Translations under genes and position numbers: made by a program
Part shown: piece by piece, positions 1-8,398 of the stretch
How the letters are laid out: the number at the start of each line of letters is the position of its first letter
How positions within the stretch are numbered: position 1 is the stretch's first letter
Notes under the pieces: generated by a model
The model's input: only the letters and a program-made list of their open reading frames with translations
Database searches by the model: none
What the model was told of the DNA's origin: nothing
From: Phascolarctobacterium_A succinatutens_B
Lineage (GTDB): Bacteria; Bacillota; Negativicutes; Acidaminococcales; Acidaminococcaceae
Assembly (NCBI RefSeq): GCF_958453765.1
Contig: NZ_CAUDZA010000026.1
Coordinates: forward strand, 1 to 33,486
Length of the DNA stretch: 33,486 nt
Direction: 5' to 3'

Positions 1-2
1 AG

Positions 3-698
3 CTGCAGAGCTTCTGCCAGGGGCTGGGTATCCATATGCATGATTTAGAGCTTCTTGATATGGCTCTGACCCATACATCTTATGCCCATGAAGCTAAGCA
101 GTATCCTAAACCGCATCATAATGAGCGGATTGAGTTTTTGGGTGATTCCGTGCTCAGCGTTATCGTGAGCACCTACATGTATAAGAACTTTCCTGATTTG
201 GCTGAAGGCCAGCTCACCAAGCTACGTGCTTATCTGGTTTGCGAAGGCTCTCTGTATGAATATGCCAAAAAGATTCATCTGGGTGATTATCTGCAGCTGG
301 GTAAGGGCGAGGAGCTGAGCGGAGGACGCGAGCGCCCCTCCATTCTGGCTGATGCTTTTGAATCTGTTTTGGGTGCCATCTACCTGGATCAGGGCTTTGA
401 GGTCGTACAGACCTACCTGCTGGGTATGATGCAGTCGGAAATAGATTTCATCTGTCGCCATGGTATCTTTAATGATTACAAGACACGTTTGCAGGAGTAT
501 CTGCAGCGTGACGGCGATGCAGATATTCATTATGTTCTTTTAGGCAGCACCGGTCCGGAGCACAATAAGGTATTTACTTCTCAGGTAATGTTGGGTAATA
601 CTGTTATCGGCGAGGGCAGCGGTCGCACTAAAAAAGATTCGGAGCAGCATGCTGCTAAGCAGGCGCTGGCACAGCTGCATGTAAGGAATCAGGAATAA
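3..698 (+). CDS. rnc: Ribonuclease III, 5' end outside the window
   Basis: Double-strand-specific endoribonuclease that processes rRNA precursors and other structured RNAs in the cytoplasm. The nuclease domain carries the family signature NERIEFLGDSVL and the second acidic cluster in ILADAFESVLGAIYLDQG. A C-terminal double-stranded RNA-binding domain follows (DYKTRLQEYLQ to the AAKQALAQL helix). The frame stays open upstream of the first ATG at 36, and the codons from position 3 encode LQSFCQGLGIH, which fits the usual RNase III N-terminus. The gene therefore starts before the window and ATG 36 is an internal Met. Identification is secure; only the true start is unknown. Confidence 0.97.
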   Translation: MQSFCQGLGIHMHDLELLDMALTHTSYAHEAKQYPKPHHNERIEFLGDSVLSVIVSTYMYKNFPDLAEGQLTKLRAYLVCEGSLYEYAKKIHLGDYLQLGKGEELSGGRERPSILADAFESVLGAIYLDQGFEVVQTYLLGMMQSEIDFICRHGIFNDYKTRLQEYLQRDGDADIHYVLLGSTGPEHNKVFTSQVMLGNTVIGEGSGRTKKDSEQHAAKQALAQLHVRNQE

Positions 699-712
699 CA
701 TTACAATATTAG

Positions 713-741
713 CCTACGGTAGAAATACCGTAGGTCTTTTA
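713..741 (+). terminator. Intrinsic terminator of rnc
   Basis: Perfect 9-bp stem CCTACGGTA / TACCGTAGG with a GAAA loop, then a T-rich tract, 15 bases after the rnc stop codon. Confidence 0.85.
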
Positions 742-781
742 TTTTGCCCGCAGGCAGTAATGCTTTACGCTTTGCAACGCA

Positions 782-818
782 CAAAAAATCCCCTCTTCCT
801 GTTCGGAAAGAGGGGATT
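782..818 (-). terminator. Intrinsic terminator of trpS
   Basis: On the minus strand, an AATCCCCTCTT / AAGAGGGGATT stem is followed by a run of T, 12 bases past the trpS stop codon. Confidence 0.85.
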
Positions 819-830
819 GCAGTTTATTGC

Positions 831-1913
831 TTAGTGTTGTTTTTCGTAGGGCTGGTTCATCAGAGCTTCGTCATCAAAGTAGTTGATGCGCATTGCCTCG
901 CGTACGTCATGCAGTGTTGCAGCAGCGGCTGCTTCAGCTTCTTTGCTGCCTGCTCGAAGGATTTCATAAACCTCAGGAATGCGTTGCTCCCAATAGTGAC
1001 GGCGCTCACGGATGGGCTCCAGAACGTCCTGCAGCACGTTGTTGAGGAACTTCTTAACCTTTACGTCACCCAGGCCACCGCGTTTGTAGTGAGCCTTCAG
1101 CTCGTCCAGGTTAGCGTAGTCCGGCAGAAATTTGGCAAAGTGCTCTTCGGTGCTGAAAGCATCCAGATAGGTGAAAACAGTGTTGCCTTCAATCTTACCG
1201 GGATCCTCTACGCGTACATGGTCAGGATCGGTGTACATGGACATAACCTTCTTTTTGATATCCTCCGGTTCATCGGAAAGATAAATGCAGTTGCCCAAGG
1301 ATTTACTCATCTTGGCTTTGCCGTCAATGCCGGGCAGACGCAGGCAGGCATCGTTTTGCGGCAGCATGATGTCCGGGTTAACCAGTGTTTCGCCGTAAAC
1401 AGAATTGAACTTGTGCACGATTTCCTTGCATTGCTCCAGCATCGGCAGCTGGTCCTCGCCTACAGGGACTACAGTAGCGCGGAAAGCGGTGATATCTGCA
1501 GCCTGGCTGATAGGATAGCAGAAGAAGCCGGTAGGAATGCTTGCTTCGAAGTTACGCATTTTTATTTCGTTCTTGACGGTCGGGTTACGCTGCAGACGGG
1601 ATACAGTTACCAGGTTCATATAGTAGAAGGTCAGCTCGGTAAGCTGCGGTACCATGGATTGAATGAAAAGGGTAGATTTAGCAGGATCAAGGCCGCATGC
1701 CAGATAATCCAGGGCTACTTCGATGATGTTCTTACGCACCTTTTCCGGATGCTCAGCGTTGTCTGTAAGCGCCTGGGCATCAGCAATCATGATATATACC
1801 TTATCGTATGCACCAGAATTTTGCAGCTGTACACGCTGGCGCAGAGAGCCTACATAGTGGCCTACATGCAGACGTCCGGTAGGACGGTCGCCGGTCAGGA
1901 TAATTTTACTCAT
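831..1913 (-). CDS. trpS: Tryptophanyl-tRNA synthetase
   Basis: Class I aminoacyl-tRNA synthetase that charges tRNA-Trp in the cytoplasm. The HIGH-type motif is HVGH at residues 16-19 in the context PTGRLHVGHYVGSL, and the KMSKS loop is intact at residues 201-205. The 360-residue length is near the family norm of about 330. The start is supported by an AGAGGT ribosome site eight bases upstream. A consensus promoter lies at 1953-1981 and I see no T-box leader, so tRNA-dependent attenuation is not evident. Downstream is its own terminator; it is transcribed convergently with rnc. Confidence 0.97.
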   Translation of the reverse strand: MSKIILTGDRPTGRLHVGHYVGSLRQRVQLQNSGAYDKVYIMIADAQALTDNAEHPEKVRKNIIEVALDYLACGLDPAKSTLFIQSMVPQLTELTFYYMNLVTVSRLQRNPTVKNEIKMRNFEASIPTGFFCYPISQAADITAFRATVVPVGEDQLPMLEQCKEIVHKFNSVYGETLVNPDIMLPQNDACLRLPGIDGKAKMSKSLGNCIYLSDEPEDIKKKVMSMYTDPDHVRVEDPGKIEGNTVFTYLDAFSTEEHFAKFLPDYANLDELKAHYKRGGLGDVKVKKFLNNVLQDVLEPIRERRHYWEQRIPEVYEILRAGSKEAEAAAAATLHDVREAMRINYFDDEALMNQPYEKQH

Positions 1914-1952
1914 ATTAGTCTTACCTCTTTTTGTTCTTATATTTATATAATA

Positions 1953-1981
1953 ATTATAAATGCACCGACGTAAACTGTCAA
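1953..1981 (-). promoter_or_regulatory. Sigma-70 promoter of trpS
   Basis: Minus-strand TTGACA (1976-1981) and TATAAT (1953-1958), both perfect consensus, separated by 17 bases and 40 bases upstream of the trpS start. Confidence 0.85.
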
Positions 1982-1988
1982 CGCAAGC

Positions 1989-3359
1989 TTATTTTACGAA
2001 CATAGCATAGTATCCGTTGAAGAAGATATACAGCACTATCAGCGGCAGAATGTAGGTAGCATAGAAGCGAATCCATTTGGGGAAGGGGATACCCTTACCG
2101 GTATCTGCCTCTGCAATAAAGTTATTCCAGCCCCAACCGTAACGGCTGGTGCAGAAGCTGAGGTAAATCAGACTGCCTAAGGGCAGCAAATTGTTGCTGA
2201 CAAGGAAGTCTTCGAGGTCAAGAATGCAGGTGCCTTTGCCTAAGGGCTGAATGTGGCCCCACAGGTTGAAGCCCAGCACGCAGGGCAGGGAAAGCAGGAT
2301 AATCGCAATAATGTTAAAGCGAATAGTTTTTTGGCGCTCCCAACCGGTTAAATCGCAGATGCAGGAGGTAATGTTTTCGAATACAGCGATTACTGTAGAC
2401 ATGGCTGCGAAAAGCATGAACAGGAAGAACAGAGTACCCCAGATACGGCCGCCGCTCATAGCGTTGAACACATTGGGGAGGGTGATGAACAGCAGGTTCG
2501 GACCGCTGTCGGGATTGATGCCGAAGCTGAAGCAGGCCGGGAAGATAATCAGGCCGGAAACAATTGCAACAAAGGTATCCAGTGCCATAATCCACATTGC
2601 TTCACCCGTCAGGCGCTGTTCCTTGCCGATGTAGCTGCCGAAGATAGCCAGTGCGCCGATGCCAAGGCTCAGCGTAAAGAAGGCCTGTCCCATAGCGGCG
2701 AAGACTACCTCACGGACACCGTGCTCCAGAACTCTGTTGAAGTCAGGATAGAGATAATATTTAAGGCCTGCAGCACTGTTGGGCAGAGTAATGGAGTTTA
2801 CTGCCAAAATCAGCATTAGCAGCAGCAGGCAGGCCATCATATTTTTGGTGATGCGCTCAACGCCGGCCTTTACGCCCAAATAGCAGACACCGAAGCAGGA
2901 GAAAACAATTATAATCATATTGCCTGCCATGGTTACGGGGTCGCTCAGCAGACTGCCGAACACGTTGCCGACACCTTTTGCGTCCAGTCCCACGAAGCCG
3001 CCGACAGCCATTTTGTAGAAATAATACAGCATCCAGCCGGAAACAGTGGTGTAGAACATCATCAGGAGAACATTGCCGGCAATAGCACCGTATTTATAAA
3101 GATGCCATTTTGTACCGGCAGGCTCCAGTACGTCGAATGATTTTGCCGCGCTGCGTACACTCGCACGGCCGACCGCAAATTCCGCTACCATGATGGGCAA
3201 GCCCAAAAGCAGCAAAAAGCAAAGATAAATTAAAACGAAGGAGGCACCTCCGTATAAGCCCGTAATAAACGGGAAACGCCAGACATTGCCTAAGCCGATA
3301 GCACAGCCGGCAGATATTAAAATAAAGCCAAGGCGTGAGGAAAAGCTTTCTCTTTCCAT
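1989..3359 (-). CDS. Sodium-dependent symporter, NSS (neurotransmitter:sodium) family
   Basis: Membrane carrier of the LeuT/MhsT fold that couples sodium entry to uptake of a small amine or amino acid. The N-terminal segment carries the unwound TM1 signature CAIGLGNVWRFPF at about residues 19-31, which forms part of the sodium and substrate site, followed by repeated long hydrophobic segments through the 456 residues. Bacterial members of this length often have 11-12 membrane helices. The substrate cannot be told from sequence alone. It has its own promoter at 3399-3427 and sits upstream of trpS on the same strand, but trpS has a separate promoter, so they need not be one operon. I see no hairpin terminator after this gene. 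Confidence 0.93.
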   Translation of the reverse strand: MERESFSSRLGFILISAGCAIGLGNVWRFPFITGLYGGASFVLIYLCFLLLLGLPIMVAEFAVGRASVRSAAKSFDVLEPAGTKWHLYKYGAIAGNVLLMMFYTTVSGWMLYYFYKMAVGGFVGLDAKGVGNVFGSLLSDPVTMAGNMIIIVFSCFGVCYLGVKAGVERITKNMMACLLLLMLILAVNSITLPNSAAGLKYYLYPDFNRVLEHGVREVVFAAMGQAFFTLSLGIGALAIFGSYIGKEQRLTGEAMWIMALDTFVAIVSGLIIFPACFSFGINPDSGPNLLFITLPNVFNAMSGGRIWGTLFFLFMLFAAMSTVIAVFENITSCICDLTGWERQKTIRFNIIAIILLSLPCVLGFNLWGHIQPLGKGTCILDLEDFLVSNNLLPLGSLIYLSFCTSRYGWGWNNFIAEADTGKGIPFPKWIRFYATYILPLIVLYIFFNGYYAMFVK

Positions 3360-3398
3360 AAATATATACCTACTCCCTAAAAAATTTTGGATAATTTA

Positions 3399-3427
3399 AT
3401 TATAAGCGAAAGGTTGGTTATAAGCAA
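3399..3427 (-). promoter_or_regulatory. Promoter of the NSS symporter
   Basis: Minus-strand TTGCTT (3422-3427), 17-base spacer, then consensus TATAAT (3399-3404), 40 bases before the start codon. The -35 abuts the terminator of the preceding gene. Confidence 0.75.
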
Positions 3428-3465
3428 TAAAAAAACTGCATCCCACACTTTGGCAGGATGCAGTT
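3428..3465 (-). terminator. Terminator of the 144-aa exported protein
   Basis: Minus-strand 10-bp stem AACTGCATCC / GGATGCAGTT followed by a run of T, just past the stop codon at 3475. Confidence 0.85.
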
Positions 3466-3474
3466 CAAAGAGAA

Positions 3475-3909
3475 TTATTTCTTTTCAGCAGGAGCTTTTT
3501 CCGGAGCTTTGTACGGAGAGAAGCTGAAGTTTTGCAGTTTGGCATCCTTGCCAAACATGAAGGTCATGATAACAACATTTTCTTTAGAGAAGGCTGCAAT
3601 ATAGGTTACTCTGTCGCCTTGGTCAAAACGCTCAAAGCTATGGAATTTGGTTTCTTTCAAAGAACCGAATTGTTTTTTTACCTGGCTTTGGATAGCAGCA
3701 AAGTTTTTCTCGCCCAGAGCTTTGTTAAGATCAGCGCTCAGTGTGGGAGCAAGAGCAGCATAGCCGGCAGCAGCATCCACATCGAGAGAGGTCATCATCT
3801 TTTCAGCGGTTTTCTGCTCCTTGTTCAAATCGCCGCCGTCAGCAGCAAAGGCCAGACTGCTGCAAGCAAAGGCGAGCAGCATGGTTAATACTAATACTAA
3901 TTTTTTCAT
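3475..3909 (-). CDS. Exported protein, DUF3887-like
   Basis: A 144-residue protein with a clear Sec signal peptide: MKK, a hydrophobic core, then AFA at about residues 20-22 before a hydrophilic mature part. The mature region (residues 50-130) resembles the small alpha+beta DUF3887-type domain, with a helix (LNKALGEKNFAAIQSQVKKQFG) followed by beta strands such as VTYIAAF and VVIMTFMF. It ends in a Lys/Pro/Glu-rich tail. The assignment to DUF3887 comes from pattern memory and should be confirmed by a profile search. Function is unknown. It is monocistronic, with its own promoter and terminator. Confidence 0.75.
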   Translation of the reverse strand: MKKLVLVLTMLLAFACSSLAFAADGGDLNKEQKTAEKMMTSLDVDAAAGYAALAPTLSADLNKALGEKNFAAIQSQVKKQFGSLKETKFHSFERFDQGDRVTYIAAFSKENVVIMTFMFGKDAKLQNFSFSPYKAPEKAPAEKK

Positions 3910-3953
3910 TTACATTACCTCCAATTATAGATAGCTTAAAAGCCTTATATATA

Positions 3954-3982
3954 ATCATAACTGTTTTTTCTCATTTAGTAAA
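3954..3982 (-). promoter_or_regulatory. Promoter of the 144-aa exported protein
   Basis: Minus-strand TTTACT (3977-3982), 17-base spacer, TATGAT (3954-3959). Confidence 0.6.
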
Positions 3983-4039
3983 GACTTTTAAAGTGATTTT
4001 TGAAAAAATTCAGCTTAGAAGTGCAGTAAAGCTGCTTTC

Positions 4040-4402
4040 TTATTTTGCCTGTTTCTCTTCCGGGTGCTGCAGGCATTGAAACATCATTTCTGCCAGAGAG
4101 CGCTTCAAAAGCTGGTTGAATTCATCAACAGTGTGGTCGCTCAATGGCTTGCCTGCTGCCGGATAAGATTTTTTAGCCGTGCCGAAAATCAGCTCATCCA
4201 GGCTGCATTTAAGATGTTGGGATATACGGATGGCAATTGCCAGGCTTACGCCTGTTTTACCGTTTTCCAGATTACTCATGTGGGTTTGGGAAATATTAAT
4301 CGCTTTTGCCAGGTTTTGCTGCGATACCTGCGATTTGGTACGCATCTGTTTGATATTGTTGCCGATAAGCTTGTAGTCAGGATTTACAGTTAAGCTTGCC
4401 AT
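4040..4402 (-). CDS. XRE-family helix-turn-helix regulator
   Basis: A 120-residue DNA-binding protein. An XRE/Cro-type five-helix domain spans about residues 13-72, with the recognition region SQTHMSNLENGKTGVSLAIA and the typical closing segment LKCSLDELIF. About 45 residues of unknown role follow (LSDHTVDEFNQLLKRSLAEM). The start is fixed by an AGGAGGTGTTATT ribosome site. The target is unknown; a self-regulatory operator is possible in the AT-rich upstream gap, but I found no convincing palindrome there. Confidence 0.9.
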   Translation of the reverse strand: MASLTVNPDYKLIGNNIKQMRTKSQVSQQNLAKAINISQTHMSNLENGKTGVSLAIAIRISQHLKCSLDELIFGTAKKSYPAAGKPLSDHTVDEFNQLLKRSLAEMMFQCLQHPEEKQAK

Positions 4403-4768
4403 AATAACACCTCCGGCTGCTGTTTAACAATAGCATATTTTATCATCCTCTGTATGAACGCGAGCCGTTGCTTCGTCCTTCAAGTATATTATGACATATT
4501 TATACCTAAATGTCCCTACACCAAATGGCGATTTCGGGTAGGATAGGGCAGTATTTTTATAAAAAAAGATAAATTTTATTTACAAAATATGTTCTCTAAT
4601 TATTTTTGTATTGTTAACTGATAATAAAAAATAGTAAACCATATTTTGACTGAATAAGGAGCCGAGTCAGCGGCATAAAGATAAGTTATACTATGTCATC
4701 AGCTAAAGTTGCAAATGATAGCGCAACGTGTTATATTAAGGCTAGATTATATGAAAACGAGGTGTATT
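4403..4768. other. AT-rich intergenic gap
   Basis: No open frame of note. It holds the ribosome site of the minus-strand XRE gene at its left edge and, at its right, the promoter and ribosome site (CGAGG at 4758-4762) of the next plus-strand gene. Nothing else is recognised. Confidence 0.5.
4709..4737 (+). promoter_or_regulatory. Promoter of the 101-aa unknown protein
   Basis: TTGCAA (4709-4714), 17-base spacer, TATATT (4732-4737), about 30 bases before the chosen ATG. It overlaps possible earlier in-frame ATGs, which argues for the later start at 4769. Confidence 0.6.
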
Positions 4769-5074
4769 ATGCTTACTGCTGCTGATTTTGATCAACTTGG
4801 CTTTTGGGAGGATTCTACTCCGGAAGAAAATATTACGGTTTATGGTATGGATTTTGGCACGGATTATATTATGCTGACGGATGATTTGGGCAAAACACCG
4901 CTGGATGCCAAAAAGTTTATCGTTGTTGCTGCCTATGATGATGCTGACTGCTTTTTGTGGGGCGTAGAGCTGAAAAACTTTGCTGCGCTCAAGGAGCTGT
5001 GTGCTCAATATGCACCCGGAAGTGCGGAGCTGTTTCAGGCTTTGAAGGAATATAAGCTTCCGAAGAAAAAATAA
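4769..5074 (+). CDS. Small conserved protein of unknown function
   Basis: A 101-residue, mostly acidic soluble protein (MLTAADFDQLGFW...). The ATG at 4769 is chosen over an in-frame ATG 60 bases upstream because it has an AGG-type ribosome site at 4758-4762 and because the promoter at 4709-4737 overlaps the longer version. Predicted alternating beta strands (ITVYGMDFGTDYIMLTDD, KKFIVVAAYD) end in a helix with a lysine-rich tail. I recognise no domain. It is convergent with the SIMPL-domain gene and shares the bidirectional terminator at 5110-5152. Confidence 0.7.
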   Translation: MLTAADFDQLGFWEDSTPEENITVYGMDFGTDYIMLTDDLGKTPLDAKKFIVVAAYDDADCFLWGVELKNFAALKELCAQYAPGSAELFQALKEYKLPKKK

Positions 5075-5109
5075 AATAGTGTAATAAGGCAGGTGAATCC
5101 TGCTAAAGC

Positions 5110-5152
5110 AAAAACTGCTGCCCTGCGTCTGTGACGCGTGGCAGCAGTTTTT
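5110..5152. terminator. Bidirectional terminator
   Basis: A 13-bp stem AAAAACTGCTGCC / GGCAGCAGTTTTT gives a U-tract on either strand. It serves the plus-strand 101-aa gene and the minus-strand SIMPL-domain gene. Confidence 0.88.
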
Positions 5153-5165
5153 AGCTTGCAGCAAT

Positions 5166-5879
5166 TTATTCCATGGCGAAAACGGTATCAACATTGGCTT
5201 TAATCGTAATTTCCTGCGCAGCGATGCTTGTTTCTGGGGAAGCAGCTCTGTCGGCAGCAGCCATCAGCTTCATGTTGCCATAGGAGCGCTCCATGCCGCC
5301 GCTGTAGGTGCTGATGTTGGCGCTCAGCAGCTTGCCGAGCGTGCGTCCGCCGGCATTGGCAACAACGGCAGCCTGCTGGCGTGCGTTTTCTACAGCCTGA
5401 GCCAGCAGCTTGTTGCGGTAAAGTTCTCTGTTGCTGACGCTGAAGGAAATATTATTGATCGTATCAACACCGGCAGCACTGATTTTATCAATTACCGGAC
5501 CAAGCTTGCTGATATCCTTGAGCTTGATGCGCACACTGTTGCTGGCGGTATAACCGGTGATTTTACCCTTGATATCGGTATCTGGATAAAGAGTATAGCT
5601 TGTTGTTGTAATATCATTACCAAGAATATTGCAGCCAAGCAGATTACGCTTAACACTATCCATTTTGGCGGCAGATGCGCTTGTTGCTTCGGCGGCGGTA
5701 CGGCCCTTGCCGTTGACATCAAAGCTGATTACGGCAGTATCCGGTGCCACCTCAATGCTTGCGTTGGCGCTGACGCTGATGCTCGGTGTATCAGGCTGTG
5801 CTGCCATGGCATTTGCACTGCCGATAAGCAGCAGGCAGATGGTAAACAGAGCACAAAGCATTTGTTTAATCTTAGTCAT
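5166..5879 (-). CDS. Exported SIMPL-domain (DUF541) protein
   Basis: A 237-residue exported protein with an N-terminal signal peptide (hydrophobic core LCALFTICLLLIGSANAMA, predicted cleavage near residue 27). The rest fits the SIMPL/DUF541 fold: the opening strand ISVSANASIEVAPDTAVISFDV, the helix around residues 60-80, the SYTLYPD strand, GYTASNSVRIKL and the conserved C-terminal helix ELYRNKLLAQAVENARQQA. Family members are periplasmic or cell-surface proteins (for example E. coli YggE, linked to oxidative stress), but the biochemical role is unsettled. A good AGGAGG ribosome site precedes the start, and an extended -10 (TGCTATAAT) lies upstream on the minus strand. Confidence 0.88.
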   Translation of the reverse strand: MTKIKQMLCALFTICLLLIGSANAMAAQPDTPSISVSANASIEVAPDTAVISFDVNGKGRTAAEATSASAAKMDSVKRNLLGCNILGNDITTTSYTLYPDTDIKGKITGYTASNSVRIKLKDISKLGPVIDKISAAGVDTINNISFSVSNRELYRNKLLAQAVENARQQAAVVANAGGRTLGKLLSANISTYSGGMERSYGNMKLMAAADRAASPETSIAAQEITIKANVDTVFAME

Positions 5880-6066
5880 AATATAACCTCCTGACTGTTA
5901 TTGAATCAGCTTAATTATAGCACATAAATACAAGTTAAACCTGAAAGACACAGAAAAAACACGAACCGCCAGGAGCAGGACGGCGATAAATAAAATGAAG
6001 CAGTTGCTTAACTTACTTACTTTTAACACTTACTGCCGTCAAAGCATTTTCTTAATGGTACAAATG

Positions 6067-6075
6067 TGCTATAAT
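6067..6075 (+). promoter_or_regulatory. Extended -10 promoter
   Basis: TGC followed by consensus TATAAT at 6070-6075, with no clear -35. It is placed to drive the zinc-ribbon gene and the amidohydrolase. Confidence 0.6.
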
Positions 6076-6112
6076 AAAAAACGCAATAAGAAGCAGGAGG
6101 TGCGCTTTACTT

Positions 6113-6304
6113 ATGAAGAAAAAAGAGCGTGACAGGCTGCAGGTAGAATATATCTGTCCTGATTGCGGCAAACATTTGGCTTGGGCGCTGCCTACCGCTG
6201 TAATACAATGTCCGTGCGGACAGTGGGTGGATAATAACAATCGTTTAAAAGATAAGAGTGAGGTTTATCTGCCTTTAGACAGTGAGCAGACTGTACTTTT
6301 TTAA
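6113..6304 (+). CDS. Small zinc-ribbon protein
   Basis: A 63-residue protein with two knuckles, CPDCGK (residues 15-20) and CPCGQW (about 33-38), which together can bind one zinc ion. Its function is unknown; proteins of this size are often accessory or RNA/DNA-contacting factors. The start follows an AGGAGG site at 6095-6100. The stop codon overlaps an ATG (TAATG) that opens the frame of the amidohydrolase, so translation of the two may be coupled. Confidence 0.75.
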   Translation: MKKKERDRLQVEYICPDCGKHLAWALPTAVIQCPCGQWVDNNNRLKDKSEVYLPLDSEQTVLF

Positions 6305-6318
6305 TGGGGGTAAGAAAC

Positions 6319-7620
6319 ATGGCAACAATTTGGCAACAGGCTGAAGAATTAAAAGATGAAATGGTCGAACGCCGCAGAGATTTGCATAGACATCCGGAAA
6401 CAGGCTGGACGGAATTCCGTACGGCAAGCATGATTATCGGTGAGCTGAAAAAGCTTGGCTATGATGTTAAATTCGGCGCTGACGTTATTGACGAAAAATC
6501 TATGATGGGCGTGCCGAGCGAGGCAGAGCTGGCTGATTATATGCAAAGAGCAATCAACGAAGGTGCGGATCCGGAGCTGGTAAAGAAGATGGCAGGCGGC
6601 AAGACCGGTATCGTGGCAACTCTTAAAACAGATAAACCGGGTAAAACAGTTGCCTTCCGCTTTGATATGGACTGCAACGATGTAGAAGAGGAGCGCTGCG
6701 ACGAGCATCGCCCGGCAAAGGAAGGCTTTGCTTCCGAACATAAAAAGGCTATGCACGCCTGCGGTCATGACGGTCACGTAACTATCGGCCTGTCGGCAGC
6801 AAAGCTGCTTGCTGCTAATAAAGCACGTTTGGCAGGCACCGTTAAATTGATTTTCCAACCTGCGGAGGAAGGTGTACGCGGTGCTTTCGCTATGATGAAC
6901 GCCGGTGTAGTTGACGATGTCGATTATCTGTTCGGCGGTCATATCGGATTTAAGGCTACTACAAATAACTGCTTGGTAACGATGACTGACGGTTTTCTGG
7001 CAACTACGAAGCTCGATGCGGAATTTACCGGTGTATCTGCCCACGCAGGCGCAGCACCGGAGCAGGGCAAAAACGCTTTGCTGGCAGCAGCACAGGCTGC
7101 AATTTCCCTGAATACTATTCCCCGTCACAGCAAGGGCTCCAGCCGTATTAATGTAGGTGTGCTCAACGCCGGCACCGGCCGCAACGTAGTGCCTGATATC
7201 GCTGCTATTAAGCTGGAAACACGCGGTGCTACTACCGAAATTGATGAATACATGGTTACGGAAGCTAAACGTATTCTTAACGCCTGCGCTGCAATGTATG
7301 ATGTTAAGGTAAAAATCACTATGGCCGGTGCTGCACCTGCTTGCTTTGCTGACAAGGAGCTGGGCCATGAGGTAGCAGAGCTGATTGAGGAAAAATGTCA
7401 TTATGACGAGGTTGTTGAATATGTGGACATGGGCGGCAGCGAGGACTGCGGTTACTTCATGGAGCGCGTACAGCAACACGGCGGCCGTGCCCTGTACATG
7501 ATGTACGGCACTAAGATTGCGGCAGGTCATCACAACAGTCATTTCGATTTTAATGAGGATTGCCTGTGGAAGGCTGCTGCTACCGTTACGGAAATCGCTG
7601 TACATTTCAGCAACAAGTAA
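6319..7620 (+). CDS. M20D amidohydrolase, AbgA-like (p-aminobenzoyl-glutamate hydrolase subunit A type)
   Basis: Metal-dependent amidase/peptidase of 433 residues. It tracks AbgA along nearly its whole length: RRDLHRHPETGWTEF at the start, the metal-site motif HACGHDGHVTIG, FQPAEEGVRGA, the dimerisation-domain segment HAGAAPEQGKNALLAAA, NVGVLNAGTGRNVVPD, GGSEDCGYF and the closing AAGHHNSHFDFNE. AbgA pairs with AbgB to split the folate catabolite p-aminobenzoyl-glutamate. No abgB or abgT lies nearby, so the substrate here may be a different N-acyl or amino-acid amide. Start 6319 is preferred over the in-frame 6304 because GGGGGT sits seven bases before it, but a coupled TAATG start at 6304 cannot be excluded. 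Confidence 0.9.
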   Translation: MATIWQQAEELKDEMVERRRDLHRHPETGWTEFRTASMIIGELKKLGYDVKFGADVIDEKSMMGVPSEAELADYMQRAINEGADPELVKKMAGGKTGIVATLKTDKPGKTVAFRFDMDCNDVEEERCDEHRPAKEGFASEHKKAMHACGHDGHVTIGLSAAKLLAANKARLAGTVKLIFQPAEEGVRGAFAMMNAGVVDDVDYLFGGHIGFKATTNNCLVTMTDGFLATTKLDAEFTGVSAHAGAAPEQGKNALLAAAQAAISLNTIPRHSKGSSRINVGVLNAGTGRNVVPDIAAIKLETRGATTEIDEYMVTEAKRILNACAAMYDVKVKITMAGAAPACFADKELGHEVAELIEEKCHYDEVVEYVDMGGSEDCGYFMERVQQHGGRALYMMYGTKIAAGHHNSHFDFNEDCLWKAAATVTEIAVHFSNK

Positions 7621-7708
7621 AGAATTAATTAAAACTGCCATGATTTTGCCATAATCTTATGCTATACTTATAAACATAAACAAAAGCAATATCTTGGAGG
7701 TATATATT

Positions 7709-8326
7709 ATGAAATCACTTAAAAAAATCGCTTTAGTATTTTCCTGCATGGCGCTGTTGGGTGCCGGCAGTGCTTTCGCCGCTGATGCGGCTCAATCCTC
7801 TCCCTTGGACGAGGTGCAGGCAAATCCTGAGGTAATGCGCGCACCGGGAACCTATGTTACCCGTGGCGAAATAGTTGCTGTAGAGAATGGCATGTACATT
7901 ATTAAGGGTGAGGGCAGCAGAAATATGGTTGCAGCCATTGTTGACCGTGATACCTACGTTGTGGAGGGTGCCAGCGGTAAGTTGCGTCTGCCCTATGCTT
8001 TAAAGGAAGGCCAGAAGGTTACTGCTTATTATTCCGCAACCATGACACGCAGCATGCCGCCGCAAAGCCATGCTCTGGCGATTGTGATTGAAGACAGCGA
8101 AGAGCCTGCAAGCTTTTTTGAGGTAGCACAGGCAAGTCTTGCTAAGGACGGCAGCTATGTAACCGTGCTCAACACCAATAATGATGTTATTGCGACGATT
8201 GATGCAAATGCGTGCGCAGACTTCGCTAAGATTAAAAAAGGTGATAAGCTGCTGGTTTGGAGCAGCATGATGACCATGAGCTTGCCGGCGCAAACTCACG
8301 CGGATAAGGTAGTTGTGCTTCCGTAA
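7709..8326 (+). CDS. Exported protein with an internal duplication
   Basis: A 205-residue protein with a Sec signal peptide (MKSLKKIALVF, cleavage near SAFA-A at about residues 24-25). Two segments in the mature part resemble each other: GQKVTAYYSATMTRSMPPQS followed by HALAIVI, and later GDKLLVWSSMMTMSLPAQTH followed by ADKVVVL. This suggests two copies of a small beta domain of about 80 residues. I do not recognise the family. Start 7709 is chosen over an ATG 15 bases upstream because GGAGG precedes it. It sits between the amidohydrolase and the aldolase with no terminator visible on either side. Confidence 0.78.
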   Translation: MKSLKKIALVFSCMALLGAGSAFAADAAQSSPLDEVQANPEVMRAPGTYVTRGEIVAVENGMYIIKGEGSRNMVAAIVDRDTYVVEGASGKLRLPYALKEGQKVTAYYSATMTRSMPPQSHALAIVIEDSEEPASFFEVAQASLAKDGSYVTVLNTNNDVIATIDANACADFAKIKKGDKLLVWSSMMTMSLPAQTHADKVVVLP

Positions 8327-8398
8327 GGACGCACGATAAAGCACAATAATAAATAACAAAAAATATGAATTTGATTTGCAAAGAGGGTTAGTAAAAAA

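Noticed and set aside
1914..1952. T-box leader before trpS
   Set aside because: The space between promoter and start is about 40 bases, too short for a T-box, and no conserved T-box sequence is visible.
744..1973. Long plus-strand open frame opposite trpS
   Set aside because: It mirrors the trpS gene, has no ribosome site and resembles no protein; trpS on the other strand is certain.
6349..7641. Long minus-strand open frame opposite the amidohydrolase
   Set aside because: A shadow of the coding bias of the real gene; no start signal and no recognisable motif.
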